From Clostridiales bacterium UBA4959 (GTDB taxonomy: Bacteria > Bacillota > Clostridia > Oscillospirales > CAG-272), in the NCBI GenBank assembly GCA_002397345.1, contig DHAH01000105.1, forward strand, positions 13,171-24,140: a DNA stretch of 10,970 nt, in the 5' to 3' direction. Numbering within the stretch: position 1 is the first letter of the stretch; every line of letters begins with the position of its first letter. Shown here in pieces: positions 1 through 5,960 of this stretch. Under the pieces are notes generated by a model, which made no database searches, was not told the DNA's origin, and saw only the letters and a program-made list of their open reading frames with translations. Position numbers and translations under genes: made by a program.

Positions 1-1
1 A

Positions 2-244
2 TCGCTTTCAGGCACGTCAAGCGAGAGCGCCGAATCCGGGCGGCTTGCTGCGGAGAACGCAGTGAAACGCGGCGCGCTGACCTGCTATGCGCTCGAGGGC
101 GCTTATCCGCCGAGCTACGCGTATATAAAAAAATATTACGGCATAGCTGTTGACGAAAAAAAGTACATAATCCATTACAATATTTTCGCCGCGAATATCA
201 TGCCCGATATCGCTGTTATCGCGCGCGGCGGGGGCGGCTCATGA
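2..244 (+). CDS. C-terminal part of a small protein of a type IV pilus-like operon (5' truncated)
   Basis: The reading frame is open from the first full codon of the window to a TGA at 242-244, giving 80 residues with no N-terminus. The visible part is rich in Tyr and Ile and contains LTCYALEGAYPPSYAYIKK, then a run ending NIMPDIAVIARGGGGS. A pattern of ALEG.YPPS followed by a tail with a conserved Pro-Asp occurs in small pilin-like or pilus-accessory proteins of clostridial pil loci. I base that on recall of the family, not on a search. The stop overlaps the next start by four bases (ATGA), so the two genes are probably translationally coupled. An internal GTG at 62 is not needed as a start, because the frame stays open upstream to the window edge. 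Function is unknown; a minor pseudopilin is the best guess. Confidence 0.7.
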   Translation, partial: SLSGTSSESAESGRLAAENAVKRGALTCYALEGAYPPSYAYIKKYYGIAVDEKKYIIHYNIFAANIMPDIAVIARGGGGS

Positions 245-732
245 CAGGGCGCGGATATAACCGCAGCGGTTTATCACTCGACGCGGTTGTCGTGCTGGCG
301 CTGTTTACGGTTTTCGCCGCGTCGGTGATATTTGTGCTGCTCACAGGTGCGGGTGTGTATAAAAATACCGCCTCGGCTGTATCCGACAGCTTTGGCGCGC
401 GCACCGCGGAGGCGTATATAATCTCGAAAATACGGCACTTCGACGCCATCGGCGCGGACGGGCATCCGCTCGTCGCGATTCAGCGTTATGGGGAAACCGA
501 CGTGCTGGCGCTGTACGAGGAAAACGGCGGCATGCGCGACGCAACGTATATTTATTACGCCGACGGCTATATCTATGAGCTGTACACAGGCGCGGAGCAA
601 CCCTTTGATCCCGCGCTGGGTGAGCGCATTATCTCCGCGCGGTCACTTGAATTCAAGAGGGACGACACGCTTATCGAGGTGAAAATCGACGGCGGTTCGG
701 CATATGCGGCGCCGCGGTGCGGAGTTTGGTAA
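241..732 (+). CDS. DUF4860-like single-pass membrane protein of a type IV pilus/T2SS-like operon
   Basis: This 163-residue protein has a short basic N-terminus, one hydrophobic segment at about residues 14-37 and an extracytoplasmic domain. The domain includes a Tyr-rich stretch, YIYYADGYIYELY at about 103-115. The architecture resembles DUF4860 proteins, which sit in clostridial pilus operons beside PilT and pseudopilins; I assign the family from recall. The N-terminus resembles a prepilin (SG then LSLDAVVVL) but lacks a Glu at +5, so processing by a prepilin peptidase is doubtful. A GGGGGCGG purine-rich run lies just before the ATG, and the start overlaps the upstream stop by four bases. 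It is probably a minor pilin-like or assembly component; its biochemical role is unknown. Confidence 0.75.
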   Translation: MTGRGYNRSGLSLDAVVVLALFTVFAASVIFVLLTGAGVYKNTASAVSDSFGARTAEAYIISKIRHFDAIGADGHPLVAIQRYGETDVLALYEENGGMRDATYIYYADGYIYELYTGAEQPFDPALGERIISARSLEFKRDDTLIEVKIDGGSAYAAPRCGVW

Positions 733-748
733 TTTTGGGAGTGTGGTC

Positions 749-1150
749 ATGTCCATGAAACGATCTGGTTTATTTCTCATTGAAATCGTCATTGTAATAT
801 TCTTCTTCGCCGTTTCGTCGGCGGTGTGTATGCGGATATTCGCGGCGGCGAAGCTCACCACGGACCGCGCTCGAGAGCTGGATAGCGCCTCGCTCGCCGT
901 ACAAAACGCCGCCGAGGTATATAAAGCCTGCGGCGGCGACATGCGTGAAACCGCCCGTAGGCTGGGTGCGGAGCTGCTTGACGACGGCAGCGCACGGCAG
1001 CGGCTTGACGGCGGTCTGACGCTCACCTTACGGCACGACATTGAGCTTTCGGACGAATTTGCCGCGTTCTGCTCTATTGAAGTGCTGCGGGGCGATGAAA
1101 CGATCACCGCTGTCAGCGCGTCAGTTTTCAATGGCATTTCCGAGGGGTAA
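749..1150 (+). CDS. Type II/IV pseudopilin with class III signal peptide
   Basis: The protein has 133 residues. Its N-terminus is a textbook prepilin signal: a short basic leader MSMKRSG, then LFLIEIVIVIFFFAVSS. Cleavage after Gly7 would put Glu12 at position +5 of the mature protein, the residue needed for pilin assembly. The hydrophobic helix covers about residues 8-28 and a small variable domain follows. I chose ATG 749 over the in-frame ATG 704: GGGAG at 737-741 lies seven bases upstream, and the 704 start would overlap the previous gene by 29 bases and add a leader not typical of pilins. The gene sits 16 nt after the DUF4860-like gene and just before another membrane protein. It is likely a minor pilin processed by a prepilin peptidase encoded elsewhere. 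Confidence 0.82.
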   Translation: MSMKRSGLFLIEIVIVIFFFAVSSAVCMRIFAAAKLTTDRARELDSASLAVQNAAEVYKACGGDMRETARRLGAELLDDGSARQRLDGGLTLTLRHDIELSDEFAAFCSIEVLRGDETITAVSASVFNGISEG

Positions 1151-1155
1151 AATAG

Positions 1156-1647
1156 TTGAACAGTGTATTTTCACGCGATAAAACACAATTATACAAGCCC
1201 CGCACCGCCGGTTATGAGCGCGGAACAGCGCCGGGGCTGGGCGTCGCGTCGATAACGCTTGTTTTCGTTATCCTCTGCCTGACGATTTTCGCCGCGCTCA
1301 CACTTCAAACAGCAAACGCGGAGTATAACCTCGCCCTGCGCTCGTTGGAAGCGGTTTACGCTTACTATGCCATCGATTCCATCGGCGTAAAGTTCGTATC
1401 GGAACTGCGCGAAGCCGCGAAAAGCGGCGCGGAGTCGCTTGTTTACGCAGCCGAAGCAAAAGGCGCCGCAGCCGAATTGAGCGGCGTCACAGTCCTCATC
1501 ACACGCGATATCGGTATCGAAGGCTCGCAGTCGCTGCGCATCTCATTGGAATTTACAGGCGAGCGCGTCCGCGTCACCGAGTGGAAGGTCGTTTACACCG
1601 GTAATTGGGTCGCGGATAACAATCAAAAACTCTGGACAGGAAATTAA
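1156..1647 (+). CDS. Single-pass membrane protein of pilus operon, unknown function (TTG start)
   Basis: This 163-residue product has a roughly 27-residue basic/polar N-terminus, one transmembrane segment at about 28-53 (VASITLVFVILCLTIFAALT) and an extracytoplasmic domain of about 110 residues. The layout (Gly-rich LGVAS entry, hydrophobic helix ending in A.L...AN.EY) recalls PilX-like or other minor pilin-associated proteins, but there is no classical cleavage motif with Glu at +5. The TTG start is supported by GAGGGG at 1142-1147, which overlaps the end of the preceding gene at good spacing. PilT starts three bases after the stop, so the genes are clearly co-transcribed. I do not recognise a specific family; a role in pilus assembly is inferred only from context. 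Confidence 0.72.
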   Translation: MNSVFSRDKTQLYKPRTAGYERGTAPGLGVASITLVFVILCLTIFAALTLQTANAEYNLALRSLEAVYAYYAIDSIGVKFVSELREAAKSGAESLVYAAEAKGAAAELSGVTVLITRDIGIEGSQSLRISLEFTGERVRVTEWKVVYTGNWVADNNQKLWTGN

Positions 1648-1650
1648 AAA

Positions 1651-2724
1651 ATGGCAATCGAGCTTATGGAATTATTGCGTTCCGCCGTGGAGGCGCGCGC
1701 TTCGGATATATTTATCATCGCCGGGCTGCCGCTGTCGTTTAAAATCGACGGTGATATATCGCCATGTGCCTTGGCGTGCGGCAGCGATAAAATAACGCCC
1801 GCAGAATCGCTCGAAATCATTTCGGCAATCTACTCCCTCGCCAAACGCGACGTCGTGTTCCTGCTCGAGAGCGGCGACGACGACTTTTCGCTCTCGATAA
1901 GCGGGCTGTCGCGCTTCCGCGTCTGCGCGTACAAACAGCGCAGCTCGCTTGCGGCGGTGATCCGCGTCGTACAATTCGAGATACCCGACTACCGCCAATT
2001 GAACATACCCGAAGAGGTGATCGAGGTCGCCCGCCGCCAGACAAAAGGGCTGGTGCTCGTGACCGGGCCGGCGGGCGGCGGTAAATCGACGACGCTCGCG
2101 GCGATGATCGACGAGATCAACCGCACGCGGGTCGGGCACATCATCACGCTGGAGGACCCTATTGAGTATTTTCACCGCAACATCGGCTGCGTGGTGAGCC
2201 AGCGCGAGTTGAAAACCGACACCGCCGATTATGTCACCGCGCTGCGCGCCAGTCTGCGCCAGTCGCCGGATGTAATTTTACTGGGCGAGATGCGCGATTT
2301 TGAAACGATCAAAACGGCGATCACCGCTGCGGAGACAGGGCATTTGATTATCTCGACGCTGCACACCGTGGGCGCGGTGAACACCGTCGACCGCATCATC
2401 GACGTATTCCCGCCCGCACAGCAGCAGCAGGTGCGTGTGCAGCTTTCGATGATTCTCTGCTCTGTTATCAGTCAGCAGCTTATACCCGGGGCGTGGGGCG
2501 GGCTTATCCCGGTATTTGAGATTATGCACGTAAACGGCGCGATCCGCAATTTGATCCGCGAATCGAAAACGCACCAGATCGACCAGATCATATACAGCTC
2601 GTCAAAGGAAGGCATGATTTCGATGGACAACAGCCTGCTCCAGTTGTACAGAAGCGGGAAAATCACACGCGAAAACGCGATAAAATTCGCCGCCGCGCCC
2701 GAAACACTCGAAAAACGCATATAA
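1651..2724 (+). CDS. pilT: Type IV pilus retraction ATPase PilT
   Basis: This 357-residue hexameric secretion-superfamily ATPase is full length for PilT. The N-terminal PAS-like domain (about 1-115) starts with the typical SDIFI...PL.FKIDG pattern. The RecA-like domain contains Walker A GPAGGGKST (139-147), an Asp box ITLEDPIE (165-172), Walker B SPDVILLGEMRD (205-216, Glu213) and a His box ETGHLIISTLHT (228-239). The retraction-specific AIRNLIRE motif is intact at 297-304, which separates PilT from the PilB/GspE assembly ATPases. In characterised systems PilT drives depolymerisation of the pilus at the inner-membrane platform. There is no tetracysteine zinc domain, again unlike PilB. The gene lies three bases after the preceding pilus gene, with a weak AGGA ribosome site. 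The Walker A carries Ala-Gly-Gly where Thr-Gly-Ser is usual, a conservative change. Confidence 0.96.
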   Translation: MAIELMELLRSAVEARASDIFIIAGLPLSFKIDGDISPCALACGSDKITPAESLEIISAIYSLAKRDVVFLLESGDDDFSLSISGLSRFRVCAYKQRSSLAAVIRVVQFEIPDYRQLNIPEEVIEVARRQTKGLVLVTGPAGGGKSTTLAAMIDEINRTRVGHIITLEDPIEYFHRNIGCVVSQRELKTDTADYVTALRASLRQSPDVILLGEMRDFETIKTAITAAETGHLIISTLHTVGAVNTVDRIIDVFPPAQQQQVRVQLSMILCSVISQQLIPGAWGGLIPVFEIMHVNGAIRNLIRESKTHQIDQIIYSSSKEGMISMDNSLLQLYRSGKITRENAIKFAAAPETLEKRI

Positions 2725-2751
2725 AAACATTTAGTTTAACGGGGGTATAAA

Positions 2752-3237
2752 ATGAACAAACGGGATAAAAGCTCAAACGACGGTCAAACATTCCCGCGTG
2801 AAAAAAACGGTTACAGCGTAAATGCCGTGGTCGATTATATCGCCGGGCAGAACCTCCGCTTCGAGAATATGCTCCACGAATACAAACGGCAGATCTGCGA
2901 GCTGCGGCGCGAGCTTGACGACGCCGCGCACACCGCCATGCGCGAAACACCGGAAATTGAAAATACGGACAAAAGTTTATCCACGGACAAAAGCTTGTCC
3001 GTGGATAACTTCGCGCGCGAGCTTGAAGAAGCGCGCGAGCAAATCAAGGCGCTGACCGCCGAGCGCGATGAGCTCTGCCGGCGGGTCGCGGAATTGTCCG
3101 CCGACGCGGCGCGCAGCCGCGCGGAAATATTATTAAAAGAAGCCGAAGAAGCACGCGCGGTTAAACGCGAGGTATACCTGCGCGCGCGCCAGATGTTCGA
3201 TCGCGTTATGGACAAGCTGACAGACGGCAACACTTAA
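2752..3237 (+). CDS. DivIVA-like coiled-coil protein downstream of pilT
   Basis: The protein has 161 residues. Its N-terminus (FPREKNGYSVNAVVDYI, about 14-30) fits the DivIVA/GpsB pattern of Phe, Gly-Tyr, then a helix with spaced Val residues and a coiled coil (about 34-66). A low-complexity linker holds a six-residue tandem repeat TDKSLS (72-77 and 78-83). A second long charged coiled coil covers about 85-157. There is no signal peptide or membrane segment. DivIVA proteins recognise curved membrane and recruit partners to poles and septa. It starts 27 nt after pilT with a strong GGGGG site, so it is probably the last gene of the pilus operon. That suggests, but does not prove, a role in placing or tethering the pilus machine. 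The DivIVA assignment rests on pattern similarity; a generic coiled-coil protein remains possible. Confidence 0.68.
   Translation: MNKRDKSSNDGQTFPREKNGYSVNAVVDYIAGQNLRFENMLHEYKRQICELRRELDDAAHTAMRETPEIENTDKSLSTDKSLSVDNFARELEEAREQIKALTAERDELCRRVAELSADAARSRAEILLKEAEEARAVKREVYLRARQMFDRVMDKLTDGNT
2965..3008 (+). repeat. 18-nt tandem repeat carrying a 14-bp inverted repeat inside the DivIVA-like gene
   Basis: ACGGACAAAAGTTTATCC (2965-2982) is followed directly by ACGGACAAAAGCTTGTCC (2983-3000), with 16 of 18 bases identical and in frame (TDKSLS twice). Overlapping this, TTATCCACGGACAA (2977-2990) and its exact reverse complement (2995-3008) form a perfect 14-bp stem with the loop AAGC. The outer bases TTATCCACG differ by one base from the DnaA box TTATCCACA, in both orientations. 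Confidence 0.9.
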
Positions 3238-3279
3238 AAACCGGTGTATTGGAGATACGGGAATACGGGAATACGCGTG

Positions 3280-3320
3280 GTGGGGAGAGGATCAAGCAAA
3301 CTTGATCCCGCTCCCCCCAC
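3280..3320 (+). terminator. Long GC-rich hairpin after the pilus operon, possible terminator
   Basis: Arm GTGGGGAGAGGATCAAG (3280-3296) pairs imperfectly with 3301-3320 (CTTGATCC, then CTCCCC and AC), giving an 8-bp perfect inner stem, a bulge, a 6-bp outer stem and a CAAA loop. It lies 43 nt after the last stop codon of the operon. There is no U-tract directly after it; ATTTTTATAAT comes about 17 nt later. It may act as a terminator or processing/stability hairpin, or simply be part of the neighbouring repeat cluster. Confidence 0.45.
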
Positions 3321-3355
3321 ACCCCGCAATTATGGGATTTTTATAATAATCGCAA

Positions 3356-3383
3356 TGTAGGGCGCGACGCCCCCGTCGCGCCG
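3356..3383. repeat. Palindromic intergenic repeat, unit A copy 1
   Basis: The unit reads TGTAG then GGCGCGACG (3361-3369), a CCCC loop and CGTCGCGCC (3374-3382), a perfect 9-bp inverted repeat. The same 28-nt unit with one substitution recurs at 7454-7481. It is a REP-like palindromic extragenic element. Confidence 0.85.
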
Positions 3384-3398
3384 CAAACCCCTCGAACC

Positions 3399-3476
3399 GT
3401 AGGGGCGGGGTTTTCCCGCCCGCGGATTCCAACCCACCAAAGGGTTCTACCCCGCCCGCAGGTTTTACCCCGCCCG
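3399..3476. repeat. GC-rich repeat cluster: inverted unit B copy plus two short direct repeats
   Basis: GTAGGGGCGGGG followed by TTTTCCCGCCCG (3399-3422) is a palindrome with arms GGGCGGG/CCCGCCC. It is the reverse complement of the B units at 7600-7748. Two direct repeats follow at an 18-nt period: TTCTACCCCGCCCG (3445-3458) and TTTTACCCCGCCCG (3463-3476). With unit A these fill the gene-free stretch 3238-3507; I see no gene there. Confidence 0.8.
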
Positions 3477-3507
3477 TTGTATCTAATATTAATATATTTA
3501 TTTATCG

Positions 3508-4161
3508 TCACCTGTTCCGGTAACGCCATTTTAATTTAATGCGCTCGACGATCCTTTTTGACTGACTGATGATGTCCGAACCGAAGAATACCAAAAAATT
3601 GAGCAGCGCGGCGATTATCGAAGCGCGCGCCGGCCAGTTGCCCATAATAAACAGATACGCAAACAGGACTGCGTTGAGCCACGCCATCCATTTTATTTTA
3701 ACCGGCAGCACAAAGAACAGCATCACTTGAAAATCGGGATAGAACATCGCGAACGCGAAGAACAGCGACATATTTAGATAGAAATTGTCGGCGTAACCGG
3801 AAATGAAGCCCGCCGCTATCGTTCCGAGGATGCCTATGAGGTAGTAGATGTTAAATTTCAGCGCGCCCCACTCACGTTCCAGCGATGTGCCGATGAGATA
3901 ATAGAAATATAACGAAAATATAATAAATATAATGCTGCTGCTCGGCGGAAGCACCGTAAAACTGAGTACGCGCCATATCTGACCCGCGAATATCGCGCTC
4001 CTGTTAAAAGTGAAGGCGTTATACAGCGAAAAATATGGCGAAAGCATCAGGTCCGCGACAAAAACAATGCCCATCGCGCCGATCAGCATAGGCATCAGAT
4101 TATGGATGGCATATTTGCCGTATTTATATTCGAGCCGATTCAGAAAGTTTTTTAATTTCAT
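3508..4161 (-). CDS. Rhomboid-fold membrane protein, probably catalytically inactive
   Basis: This 217-residue polytopic membrane protein has about six hydrophobic segments between residues 22 and 195 and a basic C-terminal tail. Rhomboid signatures are visible: GQIWRVLSF (60-68), matching the GQ.WR..T motif before the L1 loop, and LIGTSLEREWG (89-99), matching the conserved LG..LE..WG of TM2-TM3. The active site does not match. The GxSG serine motif region reads NMSL (130-133), and no His follows it; the only His is His20, near the N-terminus. A Ser-His dyad is therefore impossible, which points to a pseudorhomboid such as those that bind or chaperone membrane clients. The gene is alone on the minus strand, convergent with the pilus operon. 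Its ribosome site is weak (GGGA about 14 nt upstream). Family assignment is by motif, so moderately sure. Confidence 0.72.
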   Translation of the reverse strand: MKLKNFLNRLEYKYGKYAIHNLMPMLIGAMGIVFVADLMLSPYFSLYNAFTFNRSAIFAGQIWRVLSFTVLPPSSSIIFIIFSLYFYYLIGTSLEREWGALKFNIYYLIGILGTIAAGFISGYADNFYLNMSLFFAFAMFYPDFQVMLFFVLPVKIKWMAWLNAVLFAYLFIMGNWPARASIIAALLNFLVFFGSDIISQSKRIVERIKLKWRYRNR

Positions 4162-4249
4162 AAATATTATTATTCCCGGAAGTTATAGTTCAAGTTTTAT
4201 GCCCGCCGGCGCTAAACTTATCTTGCGAGCGTTTTGGTTCTCACAATTT

Positions 4250-4278
4250 AGTATACCCGCTATATGTTAACATTTCTA
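4250..4278 (-). promoter_or_regulatory. Possible promoter of the rhomboid-like gene
   Basis: On the minus strand TAGAAA (4278-4273) and TATACT (4255-4250) are 17 nt apart, matching the -35 box in four of six positions and the -10 box in five of six. Transcription would start near 4243, leaving a leader of about 80 nt. This is a weak call. Confidence 0.35.
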
Positions 4279-4364
4279 TAACGGAACGATTAATAAACAT
4301 ATGTGCCAGTTCCACAATAGAATTTACTACAAGTAAAATATTTTCATGAAACATTAATATCAAC

Positions 4365-4393
4365 TTGACATTTAAGCTATAATTTTATATAAT
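4365..4393 (+). promoter_or_regulatory. Perfect-consensus sigma-A promoter of the solute-binding lipoprotein operon
   Basis: TTGACA (4365-4370) and TATAAT (4388-4393) are separated by exactly 17 nt, the full consensus. The upstream stretch 4330-4364 is AT-rich, like an UP element. The start site would be near 4400, about 46 nt before the ATG. No riboswitch-like fold or obvious operator stands out in the leader. Such a strong core promoter suggests high expression unless a repressor acts on it. Confidence 0.9.
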
Positions 4394-4445
4394 AACACTG
4401 AGCTATTTTTAATTTAAATGATAATTGAATAAGGAGATTTTCTCG

Positions 4446-5933
4446 ATGAATCGCTCTCGATTTTCAACCCGTCTTGCGGCGCTTTTGCTGTCAGCGGTTA
4501 TTCTCTGCCCGCTTGCCGCTTCGTGCGCGGACAACTCTAATAAAAAAGGCGCTGACACCTCCGCAGCCGTTACAGATAACGGCGGAGAAGTATCGACCGA
4601 CAGGCTTTATGCCGATGTACCGAAAAAGAATTTCGACGGTTATGAATTCAACGCCCTGTATTGGTATGTTTCCGGCTGGGACTGGCGTAAATCAAAAGAT
4701 ATTGTAGCCGAAGAAAACAGCGCCGACACCATCATCGAATCCGTTTACAAACGCAATCTTACAATTTCCGAAAATTATAATATTACATTCAAGCTCACCG
4801 AGGTTGATTCCGGTCAGCTTAACACGCAGTTACATAAAAACGTTATAGCCGACGATGATGTTTTTACTATTGTGTGCCAAAGACAGCTTGATATATTAAA
4901 CCCCATCATGAACGGCGACCTGAAAAATATTCGGGCTATACCCTATGTCGACCTGACAAAACCGTGGTGGGATCAGAACTCGGTGGAAAACTATTCCCTT
5001 GCCAACCGTGTATATCTTGTGGCGTCCGACATCACAATAAATGATAAGGACGGAACCGCCGCGGTTGCGTTCAACAAGCAGGCGGCAACCGATAACCACC
5101 TGCCTGACCTGTATGAAATGGCGCAGAACGGCACCTGGACCGTCGACGCCCTGTACAACTCTTATAAAGATTCCGCAAAAGACCTTGACGGCAACTCGAA
5201 GATGAACGAAAAAGACTTTTTCGGCTTCATCGGCGGGCGTGACGTCACCACCTCTTTCTTCTCCGGATCGGGCGCAAAGATCATTTCCAAAGATGAAAAT
5301 GACATCCCCACGCTCTCCATTATGAACGACCGCAACGTCGAGGTGCTCCAGCGCCTGTTCGATTTAACCTCGCAGACTGACAACTTCTATAACATGCACC
5401 AGAGAGGCATAGACGACGCAACCTTCCGCAAATTATTCGAAGAAGGACATGGTCTGTACCACTGGATACGCCTTGACTCTGTGTCCGCCATGCGCGCGTC
5501 CGAAACCGAGTTCGGTATCCTGCCCATCCCGAAATATAACGAAGAACAAAACCGTTATTACTGCGTTGTCAGCGTTTACACCAGCAGTCTGATGAGCGTC
5601 CCTTCAAACGTCAGAGATCCGGAACGCACGGGCATTCTGCTCGAAGCGCTTGCCACCGAATCGAAATATACGCTGATGCACGCTTATTACGACGTTGCGC
5701 TGAAAAGCAAATATTCGCGTGACGAAGAATCCTCCGCGATGCTCGACATTATCATCGGCAACCGCGTGTTCGACGTCGGCGACGTGCTGAACCCCGGCGG
5801 ATTACGCGATTTCGTTTTGGGCATGTCGCTTCAGAAGTCAAACACCTTCGTTTCTTCTTATAAGAAGCTTGAAAAAGCAGCCGAAAAATCGCTTAACACA
5901 CTTATCACTAAGATTGAAAAACTTCCCGAATAA
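4446..5933 (+). CDS. Extracellular solute-binding lipoprotein (ABC-type), copy 1
   Basis: The protein has 495 residues. The N-terminus is a lipoprotein signal: basic start, hydrophobic core at about 10-22 and a lipobox-like LAAS before Cys27. A low-complexity Asn/Thr/Ser-rich linker follows to about residue 52. The rest fits the family 1-type extracellular sugar/oligosaccharide-binding proteins of Clostridia, with DLTKPWWDQ (169-177), many aromatics and a C-terminal region rich in Leu and Lys. Residues 246-257 (DLDGNSKMNEKD) form an EF-hand/dockerin-like loop with Asp246, Asp248, Asn250, Asn254 and Asp257 placed as calcium ligands. I take ATG 4446 as the start because AAGGAG (4431-4436) lies nine bases upstream; an in-frame TTG at 4425 would sit before that site. 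The protein would be anchored outside the membrane and deliver ligand to a permease not encoded here. Substrate unknown. Confidence 0.87.
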   Translation: MNRSRFSTRLAALLLSAVILCPLAASCADNSNKKGADTSAAVTDNGGEVSTDRLYADVPKKNFDGYEFNALYWYVSGWDWRKSKDIVAEENSADTIIESVYKRNLTISENYNITFKLTEVDSGQLNTQLHKNVIADDDVFTIVCQRQLDILNPIMNGDLKNIRAIPYVDLTKPWWDQNSVENYSLANRVYLVASDITINDKDGTAAVAFNKQAATDNHLPDLYEMAQNGTWTVDALYNSYKDSAKDLDGNSKMNEKDFFGFIGGRDVTTSFFSGSGAKIISKDENDIPTLSIMNDRNVEVLQRLFDLTSQTDNFYNMHQRGIDDATFRKLFEEGHGLYHWIRLDSVSAMRASETEFGILPIPKYNEEQNRYYCVVSVYTSSLMSVPSNVRDPERTGILLEALATESKYTLMHAYYDVALKSKYSRDEESSAMLDIIIGNRVFDVGDVLNPGGLRDFVLGMSLQKSNTFVSSYKKLEKAAEKSLNTLITKIEKLPE

Positions 5934-5960
5934 CAGCATATAACGGGAGATACCACAAAA

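Noticed and set aside
704..748. ATG 704 as start of the pseudopilin
   Set aside because: It would overlap the previous gene by 29 nt and lengthen the leader beyond that of a prepilin. ATG 749 has GGGAG at good spacing and yields a standard signal.
1672..2175. Long minus-strand open frames opposite pilT (also 643-1137, 6009-6389 and 9202-9603)
   Set aside because: They are shadows of strongly supported plus-strand genes, arising from GC-rich codon use, with no ribosome sites or motifs.
4162..4364. Riboswitch or small RNA in the AT-rich stretch before the lipoprotein operon
   Set aside because: No conserved riboswitch core or stable stem-loop was visible, and the promoter leaves only about 46 nt of leader. 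Apart from the two promoter calls I see nothing specific.
4425..4445. TTG start 21 nt upstream for the first lipoprotein
   Set aside because: It lies upstream of the AAGGAG ribosome site (4431-4436) and would add residues before a normal lipoprotein leader. ATG 4446 has the right spacing.
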